NCBI RefSeq assembly: GCF_003331145.1
Contig: NZ_QLVE01000014.1
Coordinates: forward strand, 1-64,000
DNA: 64,000 bases
Reading direction: 5' to 3'
From: Exiguobacterium sp. TNDT2
Lineage (GTDB): Bacteria; Bacillota; Bacilli; Exiguobacteriales; Exiguobacteriaceae
The position numbers were made by a program, and so were the translations under genes. The notes beneath the pieces were generated by a model. The model ran no database searches, had not been told where the DNA came from, and saw only the letters and a list, made by a program, of their open reading frames with translations. Of this stretch, positions 8,201-16,740 are shown in pieces. Positions within the stretch are counted from its first letter, which is position 1. Every line of letters begins with the position of its first letter.

Positions 8201-9133
8201 ATGTTATCCGTACAAAACGTACATAAGAAGATGGGCCAGACGAACGTCTTGACCAATGTCAGCTTCGACGTCACGCCTGGAGAAATCTTTGGCTTCCTCG
8301 GTCCAAACGGTGCCGGGAAGACGACGACGATTCGCATTATCACCGGCCTCATGCCAGCGACGCACGGTTCCGTTACCGTCGACGGGTTCGACGTCTCGAC
8401 AGAACGCCAACAAGCCCTCAGTCGCATCGGGGCCATCGTCGAAAACCCGGCCTTCTATCCGTATTTGACGGGTCGCGAGAACTTGATTCACGCGATGAAC
8501 TTGATTCCTGGTCTAAAGAAAATTGACTTGAACGCCCTCGGTGCTCTCGTCGGACTTGAGACGAAGCTTGATATGAAAGTGAAACAATACTCGCTCGGGA
8601 TGAAACAGCGCCTCGGCATCGCCCGTGCCTTGCTTCATAACCCGAAAGTATTGATCCTTGACGAACCGACGAACGGGCTCGACCCGGCCGGAATCGCCAA
8701 TCTCCGTAATTACTTGCGTCACTTGGCCGACCATCGCGGCATCGCCATCTTAATCTCAAGCCACCTTCTCAGCGAGATGGAACTCATCACCGATCGCTTC
8801 GCCATCATCGACCAAGGTCAAATTAAGTCGGTCCAAGACGGGGAAGCAAAGACGGAGAGCGTCATCCTTTGTAAAGTCGGCCGCGAGCAGATGAACGAAG
8901 CACTCGATGTCGTCGCGCTCGCATTTGATGAGGTGAAAATCATCCAACAGTCGGCCGAGACGTTCATCGTCCCACGTCCGGAAACGGACATCCCGCGCTT
9001 GTTGAAACATCTCGTCGAACGTGACATCGCCGTTTATCAGATTGGGATGAAGCACGAGACGCTCGAAGAACAGTTCTTGAAATTGACGAAAAAAGAAGGA
9101 GGCACGACCAATGCGTTCATTACTAGCCAATGA
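8201..9133 (+). CDS. ABC transporter ATP-binding protein (BcrA/CcmA type)
   Basis: A 310-residue ATPase energising the membrane partner encoded immediately downstream. It contains Walker A (GPNGAGKTT near residue 40), the signature YSLGMKQRLGIA, Walker B with LILDEPTNGLDP and the switch histidine in ISSHLLSEM, followed by a C-terminal extension of about 90 residues typical of BcrA/NatA-like exporters. The downstream permease starts within its last codons. Substrate cannot be read from sequence; relatives export bacitracin-like peptides, sodium or unknown compounds. No two-component genes flank it. Confidence 0.93.
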   Translation: MLSVQNVHKKMGQTNVLTNVSFDVTPGEIFGFLGPNGAGKTTTIRIITGLMPATHGSVTVDGFDVSTERQQALSRIGAIVENPAFYPYLTGRENLIHAMNLIPGLKKIDLNALGALVGLETKLDMKVKQYSLGMKQRLGIARALLHNPKVLILDEPTNGLDPAGIANLRNYLRHLADHRGIAILISSHLLSEMELITDRFAIIDQGQIKSVQDGEAKTESVILCKVGREQMNEALDVVALAFDEVKIIQQSAETFIVPRPETDIPRLLKHLVERDIAVYQIGMKHETLEEQFLKLTKKEGGTTNAFITSQ

Positions 9134-9848
9134 ATTCATGAAATGGCGGCGCACGATTAAACCGCTCGTCGCGCTCGGGATGTACACCGGAATTATCGTC
9201 TTGACGTACTTCATCGTCCGGAGTGGCGACAACCCAGGTGACGCAGAAACGTTCGTCAACTATGCGACGATGGCGGCGATGACATTCCTCGGCATTTTCA
9301 CGATCGTCTTCACGGCCGAGATGATCGGGAATGAGTTGAAATTCGATACGTTGAAGCACTTGCTCATGAGCCCGTACTCGCGCGACCGGATTTTACTGTC
9401 GAAACTTGTGGCCGCTCTTCTTATCATGCTTGCCCAGTTCGTGTTCATCCTTGCCGTCACATACGGCTTCGCCTTGACGCTCGATGGGGAGTTGACGCTC
9501 GAGCAGTTCCGCAATGTCCTCCTTAGCGTCTCGAGCGGCGTGTTCGTCATCTTCTTGACGCTCATGTTCTCGGTCGTCTTTAAATCTGTCGGTGTCGTCA
9601 TCGGCTTCACCGTGCTCGCGAATTTCGTCTCGACGATGATCGGTGGGCTTCTCATCACGTGGAAACCAGCCATCGCCAAATGGATCGTCTTCTTGCATAC
9701 GGATCTGTCGATTTATTACCAAAGCCCAGGCTTCATGGAGACGATGGGCGTGACGATTTGGTTCTCGGCGTTCTACGTCTTGATTCACATCATTGCCTTC
9801 TACATCATCACGGCGCTCGTGTTCCGAAGTAAAACGTTCGCCGAATGA
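9111..9848 (+). CDS. ABC-2 type transporter permease
   Basis: A 245-residue integral membrane protein with about six transmembrane helices, partner of the upstream ATPase. It starts at ATG 9111, inside the end of the ATPase gene (23-nt overlap), with AAGGAGG ideally placed. The first cytoplasmic segment MRSLLANEFMKWRR and the arrangement of helices follow the ABC-2 family. Exporter function is inferred from the family. Confidence 0.9.
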   Translation: MRSLLANEFMKWRRTIKPLVALGMYTGIIVLTYFIVRSGDNPGDAETFVNYATMAAMTFLGIFTIVFTAEMIGNELKFDTLKHLLMSPYSRDRILLSKLVAALLIMLAQFVFILAVTYGFALTLDGELTLEQFRNVLLSVSSGVFVIFLTLMFSVVFKSVGVVIGFTVLANFVSTMIGGLLITWKPAIAKWIVFLHTDLSIYYQSPGFMETMGVTIWFSAFYVLIHIIAFYIITALVFRSKTFAE

Positions 9849-9912
9849 CGGTTAACGTCTGAGCAGTTGTGGTATTTCCTATAAAGAGACTTCTATAAAT
9901 GGAGGGACCACG

Positions 9913-10461
9913 ATGTCAAAGACGGCATTACTCATCATCGACATGTTCAATGATTTCGACTTCGTCGGTGGGGATGACCTACTTCGAAACACGGAGCCGA
10001 TTGTCGAACCGATTTTAAAACTGAAGCGTCACTTTAAAGAGAACGACTGGCCGGTCATCTACTGTAACGACAACTTCGGGCAGTGGAAAGACAGCACTGA
10101 GGATATCATCCGTCACGTCGACCTCTCAAAAGGTAGCGATATCGCCAAACGAATCGCGCCAGAAGAGAAAGAGTATTTCATCATCAAACCGAGACACTCA
10201 ACGTTTTATGGGACACAGCTCGACATCTTGTTGCGACAATTAGATGTCACCTCGCTCGTCATGACCGGTGTCGCCTCGGACATCTGTATTCTCTTCTCGG
10301 CGAACGATGGCTATATGCGCGAATATGAGCTCCACGTCCCACGCGACTGCGTCGCCGCTGAGACGGACAAGCGTAACGACAGCGCTTTGACTGTCATCCA
10401 CGAGGCGCTCGGCATCCCGATCGACGATGCCGAGACGTATATAAATGATACCCAGGTGTGA
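9913..10461 (+). CDS. cysteine hydrolase (isochorismatase family)
   Basis: A 182-residue alpha/beta hydrolase with the expected catalytic triad: D10 in LLIIDMFNDF, a central lysine in the IIKPRHSTF segment, and the nucleophile cysteine in VASDICILF near residue 118, preceded by the non-proline cis-peptide motif (GVAS). The family includes nicotinamidases and isochorismatases, and the real substrate is not evident. Preceded by GGAGGGACC. It stands alone between the ABC operon and a strong terminator. Confidence 0.88.
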   Translation: MSKTALLIIDMFNDFDFVGGDDLLRNTEPIVEPILKLKRHFKENDWPVIYCNDNFGQWKDSTEDIIRHVDLSKGSDIAKRIAPEEKEYFIIKPRHSTFYGTQLDILLRQLDVTSLVMTGVASDICILFSANDGYMREYELHVPRDCVAAETDKRNDSALTVIHEALGIPIDDAETYINDTQV

Positions 10462-10463
10462 TA

Positions 10464-10513
10464 AAAGCCTCTGACTGTTGGACACAGAATCCCAACATTT
10501 CAGAGGCTTTTTC
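10464..10513 (+). terminator. terminator of the cysteine hydrolase gene
   Basis: Arms AAAGCCTCTG (10464-10473) and CAGAGGCTTT (10501-10510), with an inner TGTTGG/CCAACA pairing, followed by Ts. Confidence 0.88.
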
Positions 10514-10567
10514 GTTTTGTTTTCAGCTATGCTAGAAGTATGAAGAAACCATGAAGGATGTGACAAC

Positions 10568-10762
10568 ATGTATCTCACAATTGGATTATCGTTACTCGTT
10601 TGCTTGATTGCCCTCATTTTTACGATCATGGTCGGACTCGGAAAAGACAAATCAGACTACAGTCAAAAGAAAAGCTGGTCGATGGTGTCGTGGACGTATA
10701 TCGTCCTGTTCCCGATCTCCTTCATGGCACTCGGCCTATTATACTATTTCATTACCCGATGA
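10568..10762 (+). CDS. small membrane protein, unknown function
   Basis: A 64-residue open frame with two hydrophobic helices (about residues 4-24 and 42-62) joined by a short lysine/serine-rich loop. ATG 10568 is preceded by AAGGATGTGAC, and an intrinsic terminator overlaps the stop codon, so it has the signals of a real single-gene unit. No family was recognised; many short Firmicute membrane proteins look like this. Confidence 0.65.
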   Translation: MYLTIGLSLLVCLIALIFTIMVGLGKDKSDYSQKKSWSMVSWTYIVLFPISFMALGLLYYFITR

Positions 10763-10782
10763 CTTCGTTCATCGGGATTTTT
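10755..10782 (+). terminator. terminator overlapping the stop of the small membrane protein gene
   Basis: CCCGATGA (10755-10762) pairs with TCATCGGG (10769-10776), followed by a run of Ts. Part of the stem is coding sequence. Confidence 0.8.
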
Positions 10783-11396
10783 TATTTGACCGCGACGGCG
10801 ATCCCGATCGGATAATGGCGCGTCCCCCGCTTCGGTTCGACGAGCACGCCTCGTTGATAATAAAATTCAGTCGACGTGAATGGCGTAAATAATTCCTCAA
10901 ACTCGGCCTCGATGAACTGGTGAGCGTGGAACGGCTCGTTTGTCGGTTGCCCGACCCCTTGACCGAACGGTGTCGACAACACCAAGATACCCCCTGGCTT
11001 CAAGAGTTGCCACACGTTCGCCATGAACGTCTCATAGTCGGTCACGTGTTCGATCGTCTCGAAGCTGACGATGCAGTCGAACGTCCCAAGTCTCTCCGGC
11101 AACGTCCGGTCGACGACATCACCAACGATATAGTTGACGTTCGGATGATGATAACGGCCTTTCGCGTAGCGCGTCGCCTCTTCTGACAAGTCGACGGCGA
11201 CGACCTCGGTCACTGTTCCTTTCAAGTTCTTGGCGATCAATTGACTGCCGTACCCGCTCCCGCTCGCAAAATCGAGGACGCGCCCTTGCATGTATAAGAG
11301 GGCAAAATGATAGCGGGCGATATGTTCAAGCAGCAAGCCGTTCAGCGGGTCCATGCGATCTGGGATGACCCGTTCTCCCGTATAGTCTAATGTCAT
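10782..11396 (-). CDS. class I SAM-dependent methyltransferase
   Basis: A 204-residue methyltransferase with glycine-rich motif I (VLDFASGSGYGS), an acidic motif II (VVAVDLSEEA) and post-motif segments IVSFETIEHV and LLKPGGILVLSTP. Start ATG 11396 is preferred to an in-frame ATG at 11429: AAAGGAG precedes it, and the protein then begins MTLDYTGERVIP, as relatives do. The substrate is unknown. It lies alone between a convergent small gene and ltaS. Confidence 0.8.
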   Translation of the reverse strand: MTLDYTGERVIPDRMDPLNGLLLEHIARYHFALLYMQGRVLDFASGSGYGSQLIAKNLKGTVTEVVAVDLSEEATRYAKGRYHHPNVNYIVGDVVDRTLPERLGTFDCIVSFETIEHVTDYETFMANVWQLLKPGGILVLSTPFGQGVGQPTNEPFHAHQFIEAEFEELFTPFTSTEFYYQRGVLVEPKRGTRHYPIGIAVAVK

Positions 11397-11455
11397 AATT
11401 TCTCCTTTTGTTATCTGCACTTCTTTCATCTTAGTCTTCCTAAGGCACTACGACC

Positions 11456-11493
11456 ACAAAAAAAGAGAAAAGACTGTTTCCAATCTTTTCTCT
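11456..11493 (-). terminator. ltaS terminator
   Basis: On the minus strand AGAGAAAAGA (plus 11484-11493) pairs with TCTTTTCTCT (plus 11464-11473), followed by a T run. Confidence 0.85.
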
Positions 11494-11498
11494 CTTCA

Positions 11499-13406
11499 TT
11501 ATTGATTTTGCTTGAAGCGAAGTAAATCTGAATAGATGAGCTGATCGTTCATCTCGAGGATTTTGTTCGCTTCTGCTTCAAGTGGCGTACATGCTGCACC
11601 GTCTTCGGCGATTTCACCAGTCTTAGCATCATAACACATCGACTGCGTGAACAGATGGTCCTGCGTCACGACCGTTCCATCCCGGAAGATGGCGCGGTCA
11701 TAATGCTCTTTCGAGAACAAGTCGTTCCCGAAGCCGACCTGTTCTGACGTATCGATTCCGAGCAAGTGCTGAATCGTCGGGTTCATGTCGACATGACTGC
11801 CGATCGTCTCGTGCACTTTCCCTTCCTCTTGGCCCGGCAAGTGGATTGCGAACGGGACAGCTTGGAGCTTGGCGACGTCATACGGTGTCAACTCGTCTTT
11901 CCCGAGCAGGTCGGCCATCGCGGCGTTATGGTTCGTCGAGATGCCGTAATGGTCACCGTAGAGTATGAAAATCGTGTCATCCCACATGCCGTTCGCCTTC
12001 AACTCGTCGATGAACAAGCCGAGGGCGTAATCCTGGTAGGCTAGCGCCTGCGGGAAATTGTTGAGCGTCGTCGAGTCCGTCTTAAATTTCGGGACGAGCT
12101 CGTGCTTCTCACTCGGCATCGTGTACGGGAAATGGTTCGTCAGCGTGATGAACTTCGCATAGAACGGTTCCGGCAGCTCTTCAAGCATCGGGATCGATTG
12201 GCGGAAGAACTCGTCGTCGAGGAGACCCCACTCCGTCATGTCCTCAGGATTGCCGAGGTCATAGCTCGCTTCGTCAAAGAACTTGTCGACGCCGATGTTT
12301 TGATACATCTGATCTCGGTTCCAGAACGACTTGTTGTTGGCGTGAAACACGGCCGAGTAGTAGTTGTCTTCTTTGATGACTTCTGGTAACGCGTTATATT
12401 CGTTATCGGCGTTCGTGAAGTAGACTCCTCCACGCGAGAGGCCATAGAGCGAGTTATCGAGTGCGAACTCGGCATCTGACGTCTTCCCTTGGCCTGTCGT
12501 ATGGTAATAGTTCGGCCAGTAGTGAGACTCTTCGATCAACTCGTTCAAGTTCGGCGTGATGTACTCGCCGTTCGAGGCTTTCATGTTGTGCGTGAAGTTC
12601 TGAGCTGACTCGAACGAGACGATGATCACATTCTTGCCTTTATACTTCCCGAACATGTCAGGATTCGGGGCCGCATAGTTTTGACGTGTGAAGTTCTCGA
12701 CTTCATCGAGTTCAGAACTATCCGCAAGCGCCTTTTGAGTAGACGTTTTCGTTTGAAGCATCGCATCGTAGACATGGAAGTTAAATGTTCCTAAGTTTTT
12801 GACCAACAGTTCCCGGTCGAACGAACGTGTGAGTAACTCTGGACGTTCCGTCTCGGCAAGGATGAGGTTGAATCCAAACATAGCTACCGCTGCCGAAAAC
12901 GTAATTAAAACACGGCGCTGTGACGCTTGACTTGTTTCATTTATGTTGCGCAATACGAACGGTAAGACAATCAGGTCACCTAAAATCAACAAATCTTTCC
13001 ACTCGAGAAGCGACAGGAATGAAGACGAGAGCGTCTCCATGTTCGATGATTGGAACAAGACCGGTACCGTCAAGAAATCCGTGAACTCACGATAATAGGT
13101 CGTATCCGCGAACAAGATAAGCGAGGAGACGAGATACAGGCTGTAAAGCGCCCACTTTCGCTTATTCCCCCCGAAGAAGAAGCTGAAGGCGAACAGGAAC
13201 AGCGTGAAGCTGAGCGGGTTGATGATGAGGATGAATGTCTGGACTGCATTCTCGACTGGCATGTTGAAGAAGAACTGATACGCGATCAGCGACTTCGTCC
13301 ATAACAAGATGGTGAACATCCAAAATAGACGATGAGTTTTGAACGAGTCGAACGCCGCTTGGCGGAATCGGTCCACTTTTCCTTTCGATGGATTCATGTG
13401 ATTCAT
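11499..13406 (-). CDS. ltaS: lipoteichoic acid synthase (LtaS-type)
   Basis: A 635-residue polyglycerolphosphate polymerase with five N-terminal transmembrane helices and a large extracellular sulfatase-fold domain. The metal/catalytic set is recognisable: the glutamate in IIVSFESAQN (about E266), the nucleophile Thr in TGQGKTSDAEF (about T309) and the YGDH motif. ATG 13406 follows AAGGAGTG; in-frame codons upstream lack a ribosome-binding site. It polymerises glycerol phosphate from phosphatidylglycerol on the outer membrane face. Exactly which LtaS paralogue this is (major synthase or LtaP/YfnI-like) cannot be told from one copy. Confidence 0.9.
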   Translation of the reverse strand: MNHMNPSKGKVDRFRQAAFDSFKTHRLFWMFTILLWTKSLIAYQFFFNMPVENAVQTFILIINPLSFTLFLFAFSFFFGGNKRKWALYSLYLVSSLILFADTTYYREFTDFLTVPVLFQSSNMETLSSSFLSLLEWKDLLILGDLIVLPFVLRNINETSQASQRRVLITFSAAVAMFGFNLILAETERPELLTRSFDRELLVKNLGTFNFHVYDAMLQTKTSTQKALADSSELDEVENFTRQNYAAPNPDMFGKYKGKNVIIVSFESAQNFTHNMKASNGEYITPNLNELIEESHYWPNYYHTTGQGKTSDAEFALDNSLYGLSRGGVYFTNADNEYNALPEVIKEDNYYSAVFHANNKSFWNRDQMYQNIGVDKFFDEASYDLGNPEDMTEWGLLDDEFFRQSIPMLEELPEPFYAKFITLTNHFPYTMPSEKHELVPKFKTDSTTLNNFPQALAYQDYALGLFIDELKANGMWDDTIFILYGDHYGISTNHNAAMADLLGKDELTPYDVAKLQAVPFAIHLPGQEEGKVHETIGSHVDMNPTIQHLLGIDTSEQVGFGNDLFSKEHYDRAIFRDGTVVTQDHLFTQSMCYDAKTGEIAEDGAACTPLEAEANKILEMNDQLIYSDLLRFKQNQ

Positions 13407-13559
13407 GTAAACACTCCTTGTACGAAATATAAAATTCAAGTTAATCATTCATTTTTTAGATGTATAATTCATATTTTAACGTTCTCGTGACCTTAATTCA
13501 ACTAATTGACGTTTACAACTATACATAAACTTAACAATTCCATTGCAGTCTTTACACAA

Positions 13560-13589
13560 AAAAAAGGCTACCAAGTCGCCTCAGTAGCC
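13560..13589 (-). terminator. terminator of the TauE gene
   Basis: GGCTAC and GTAGCC arms (plus 13566-13571 and 13584-13589), followed on the minus strand by eight or more Ts. Confidence 0.8.
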
Positions 13590-13606
13590 ATTTAACATTG
13601 ATTCGA

Positions 13607-14386
13607 TTAACCGATAATGTCCATCCAAATTTTGACGGTGCTCGCTAAAATAAGGAGCGCCAAAATCATTTGAAGTGACTTCGTCTTCATGTTCTTGCCG
13701 ACGTTCGCGCCGAGCGGTGCCGCAATCAAACTGGCGATAATCATGATGACGGCTGGTTCCCACACGATTTGGTCGGTAATGATTTTCCCCGCTGTCGAAC
13801 CGATCGACGAGATGAACGTAATGGCAAGCGAACTCGCGATTGCCATCTTCGTCGGAATCCGGAGCACGACGAGCATGATCGGCATCAAGATGAACGCTCC
13901 TGCTGCCCCGACGATCCCCGCGGCCACCCCGACGATGAACGCCGAGCTTGCCGCAATCAGTTTATTGAACGTGACTTGGTCGAGCGGAACGTCCTCGACG
14001 TTCTGTTTCGGTAAGAACATCATGATTGTCGCAATCGTCGCGAGCACGGCATAGACGACGTTAATCAAGTTCTCAGACAAGAGCGTCGAACCGTAGCCGC
14101 CGATGAAACTCCCAATCAAGACGGCGACACCCATATACAAGATGAGCTGCTTGTTCAAATAGCCACCTTTTCGATACGCGTAAATCCCGCCGATCGTCGC
14201 GAAGAAGACTTGAATCGCACTGATCCCTGATACTTCATGGGCGCTGAACGCCGCGAAGCCGAGAAGCGGTGGAATATACAACAACATCGGATATTTGATA
14301 ATCGATCCGCCAATTCCGACCATCCCTGAAATGAACGACCCGATAAAGCCGATCAAAAAGATGGTGATGATAAATCCAAATTCCAT
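13607..14386 (-). CDS. TauE/SafE-family anion exporter
   Basis: A 259-residue protein with about eight transmembrane helices and the TauE/SafE pattern (FISGMVGIGGSIIKYPMLL at the N-terminus and a matching GAAGAFILMPIML repeat in the second half). Family members export sulfite, sulfoacetate or related anions. It lies 40 nt behind a rhodanese gene on the same strand and across one operator from a CstB-like enzyme. The expected job is therefore removal of sulfite or thiosulfate formed during persulfide oxidation, as for TauE in the staphylococcal cst locus. Confidence 0.88.
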   Translation of the reverse strand: MEFGFIITIFLIGFIGSFISGMVGIGGSIIKYPMLLYIPPLLGFAAFSAHEVSGISAIQVFFATIGGIYAYRKGGYLNKQLILYMGVAVLIGSFIGGYGSTLLSENLINVVYAVLATIATIMMFLPKQNVEDVPLDQVTFNKLIAASSAFIVGVAAGIVGAAGAFILMPIMLVVLRIPTKMAIASSLAITFISSIGSTAGKIITDQIVWEPAVIMIIASLIAAPLGANVGKNMKTKSLQMILALLILASTVKIWMDIIG

Positions 14387-14426
14387 ATCAATTCCTCCAA
14401 TTCCCTACCCTATACATAAGTAAGTT

Positions 14427-14798
14427 TTATTGTTGTTCCCAGGCAATCATGCCGCCTGAGACGTCATAAATTTCGGTATAGCCACGTTCATTCAACAGTT
14501 GTGCCGCTTGGGCGCTCCGGTTCCCGCTCCGGCAGATGACGTAAATCGGTTCATCTTTCGGATAAGGCAATTCGGTTTCATTCAATGAAGAAAGTGGTGC
14601 GTTCACCGCTCCTCCGATATGCCCCCCCTCGTATTCTTCCACTTCTCGAACGTCTAACAAAGTTATTTCTTCGTTTTCCAATCTGTTTTGTAGCGTTTCA
14701 ACATCAATTTTTGTAATTTCACTCTCATTCAATGTTAAAAGGACGACTCCGAGAGTCAAAATCACCAAACCAGATAAAATCAGCATGATTTTCTTCAA
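14427..14798 (-). CDS. membrane-anchored rhodanese
   Basis: A 123-residue single-domain sulfurtransferase behind an N-terminal membrane anchor (residues 4-23), so the catalytic domain faces outside. Active-site loop C89-RSGNRS with the usual LLDVRE and GHIGGAVNAP segments. First gene of the leftward unit (rhodanese-TauE) and divergent from a cytosolic rhodanese. It probably moves sulfane sulfur at the cell surface, but its acceptor is unknown. Confidence 0.9.
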   Translation of the reverse strand: MKKIMLILSGLVILTLGVVLLTLNESEITKIDVETLQNRLENEEITLLDVREVEEYEGGHIGGAVNAPLSSLNETELPYPKDEPIYVICRSGNRSAQAAQLLNERGYTEIYDVSGGMIAWEQQ

Positions 14799-14821
14799 TT
14801 TTCGACCTCCGATTCTTTTTC

Positions 14822-14859
14822 TTGCATTCAGTATACCTCAGGGGGTATATTAAAAACAA
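14822..14859. promoter_or_regulatory. divergent promoters sharing one CsoR/CstR-type operator
   Basis: Rightward: -35 TTGCAT (14822-14827), 18-bp spacer, -10 TATATT (14846-14851). Leftward: -35 TTGTTT (plus 14854-14859), 18-bp spacer, -10 TATACT (plus 14830-14835). Between them lies the inverted repeat TATACCTCAGGGGGTATA (14832-14849), of the TATACC-C/G tract-GGTATA type bound by CsoR-family repressors. One bound repressor would silence both promoters. Regulator identity is inferred; no CsoR-family gene is in the window. Confidence 0.75.
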
Positions 14860-14910
14860 CGAAATAAACTCATTTCAAAATTCCACAACCACAAAGGAGA
14901 TTTCAAGCTT

Positions 14911-15207
14911 ATGAAAACCATTTCGACAACTGAACTAGAAACGTTGCTTCAATCTGATGAGACGCTCAACTTGATTGATGTTCGGGAAACAGACGAATTC
15001 GCCGCCGGCCACATCAAGCAAGCAAAAAACGTGCCACTCTCTGAATTCGGTGCGAAAGTCGATGAGCTCGATCGTTCGAAACCGATTCATGTCATCTGCG
15101 CAGCAGGCGGACGAAGCATGAACGCTTCGGCGTATCTCGACTCACTCGGCTTTGACGTCATCAACGTCGATGGCGGCATGATGAGCTGGACGGGCGAAAC
15201 AGTCTAA
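14911..15207 (+). CDS. cytosolic single-domain rhodanese
   Basis: A 98-residue sulfurtransferase without signal or anchor: LIDVRETDEFAAGHI followed by the active-site loop C63-AAGGRS. Preceded by AAAGGAG. It is the first gene rightward from the CstR-type operator and is followed by the CstB-like persulfide dioxygenase, so it likely handles low-molecular-weight persulfide or thiosulfate sulfur in the same pathway (compare CstA and the GlpE-like rhodaneses of cst loci). Confidence 0.9.
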   Translation: MKTISTTELETLLQSDETLNLIDVRETDEFAAGHIKQAKNVPLSEFGAKVDELDRSKPIHVICAAGGRSMNASAYLDSLGFDVINVDGGMMSWTGETV

Positions 15208-15276
15208 CAATCTTCTATATATAAATCGCAACAACGACAATCGTTTACAGTCAATTATTCTTAGGGGGTATTTCAC

Positions 15277-16677
15277 ATGTTATTACGTTATTTCTATGAT
15301 CAAAAATTAGCACAAGCATCTTATATGGTCGGTTGCCAAATGACCGGCGAAGCCGTCGTCATCGACCCGGCCCGCAACATCACACCGTATCTTCAGGAAG
15401 CTGAAAAAGAAGGCATGAAGATTGTCGCGACGGCTGAGACTCACATCCACGCCGACTTCGTCTCAGGTTCACTCGAACTTGCGAAACGTACCGGTTCAAC
15501 GGCTTACCTCTCAGACGAAGGCGACGCGTCATGGAAATATGCGTTCGCGAAAGACATCGACTCAAAACTCGTCAAAGATGGCGACACGTTCAAAGTCGGT
15601 AACGTCACACTCGAAGTCATGCATACACCAGGTCATACGCCAGAACATATCTCGTTCTTGCTCTACGACCGGAACCGAACACAACCAATGGGGATCTTCA
15701 CAGGCGACTTCGTCTTCGTCGGCGATATCGGTCGTCCTGACTTACTCGAAGAAGCAGCCGGTGTAAAAGGAACAACAGCGATCGGTGCCGAGCAAATGTT
15801 CGACTCGCTCAAAAAGTTCAAAGATCTTCCTGACTTCGTTCAAGTTTGGCCGGGCCATGGTGCCGGAAGTGCCTGCGGAAAAGCGCTCGGTGCCATCCCG
15901 ACATCGACGGTCGGTTACGAGAAAGCGACGAACTGGGCGCTTCAAATGACAGACAAAGATGCGTTCATCAAAGAGTTGACGACGGACCAACCAGAACCGC
16001 CGAACTACTTCGCGATGATGAAGAAAGTGAACAAAGAAGGCATCCAAGTCACGAACGAGATCGCTCGTCCAGAAATCGTCGGCACGGACCGCCTCGATAA
16101 GCTCGTCGAAGAGACACAAGTCGTCGATACACGTAAAGGGGAAGAGTTTGCCAAAGGACACGTCCCAGGCACAATCAACATCCCATACAACACAAAGTTC
16201 GTCTCATGGGCCGGCTGGCTCGTCAACTTCGACAAAGACATCACGCTCATCGCGAGCGCGGAAGACGTCGAACAAGTGCAGACGGACCTCCAATCGATCG
16301 GTCTCGACCGTCTCCGCTTCGTCGTCCCAGTCGAAGAGCTCGGTCAAGAGTTATTGACGGAAACGTACACGGACGTGACAGCGGAACAAGCAATCGAGTC
16401 GGCGGAAAAAGGTGACGTTTTCGTCCTCGATGTCCGGAATGCGACAGAATGGAACGCGAGCCACTACGAGAAAGCCGAGCGCATCCTACTCGGTAAACTG
16501 GCACGCGACCATGAAGGTCTCCCGAAAGACCAAACGATCGCCGTTCACTGTGCGTCAGGCGTCCGTTCACGGATGGCCGCGAGCGTGCTTCAATCACTCG
16601 GCTACAAGGATATCCAAAACATCCTCGGTGGCTACGGCGCGATGAAGACTGTCCTCAATGCAGAACAAATCGGCTAA
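15277..16677 (+). CDS. cstB: CstB-like persulfide dioxygenase-sulfurtransferase
   Basis: A 466-residue three-part enzyme. The N-terminal metallo-beta-lactamase domain (1-230) carries the ETHE1-type iron ligands (THIHADF, HTPGHTPEH, GDFVFVGDIGRPD) and a conserved cysteine (GSACGK), as in staphylococcal CstB. A middle rhodanese-like module (about 255-350) lacks the catalytic cysteine. The C-terminal rhodanese (about 370-460) has the active loop VHCASGVRS. It oxidises persulfides, and the sulfite formed can be converted to thiosulfate. Start behind TTAGGGGGT. It lies 69 nt after the rhodanese and is closed by a strong terminator. Confidence 0.92.
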   Translation: MLLRYFYDQKLAQASYMVGCQMTGEAVVIDPARNITPYLQEAEKEGMKIVATAETHIHADFVSGSLELAKRTGSTAYLSDEGDASWKYAFAKDIDSKLVKDGDTFKVGNVTLEVMHTPGHTPEHISFLLYDRNRTQPMGIFTGDFVFVGDIGRPDLLEEAAGVKGTTAIGAEQMFDSLKKFKDLPDFVQVWPGHGAGSACGKALGAIPTSTVGYEKATNWALQMTDKDAFIKELTTDQPEPPNYFAMMKKVNKEGIQVTNEIARPEIVGTDRLDKLVEETQVVDTRKGEEFAKGHVPGTINIPYNTKFVSWAGWLVNFDKDITLIASAEDVEQVQTDLQSIGLDRLRFVVPVEELGQELLTETYTDVTAEQAIESAEKGDVFVLDVRNATEWNASHYEKAERILLGKLARDHEGLPKDQTIAVHCASGVRSRMAASVLQSLGYKDIQNILGGYGAMKTVLNAEQIG

Positions 16678-16696
16678 TGCTATACTACAAACAAAG

Positions 16697-16725
16697 AAAG
16701 CGCCCACTCGTTTGGGCGCTTTTTC
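16697..16725 (+). terminator. terminator of the cstB-like gene
   Basis: AAAGCGCCCA (16697-16706) pairs with TGGGCGCTTT (16713-16722), followed by Ts. Confidence 0.9.
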
Positions 16726-16740
16726 TCTAGGAGGGATTCT

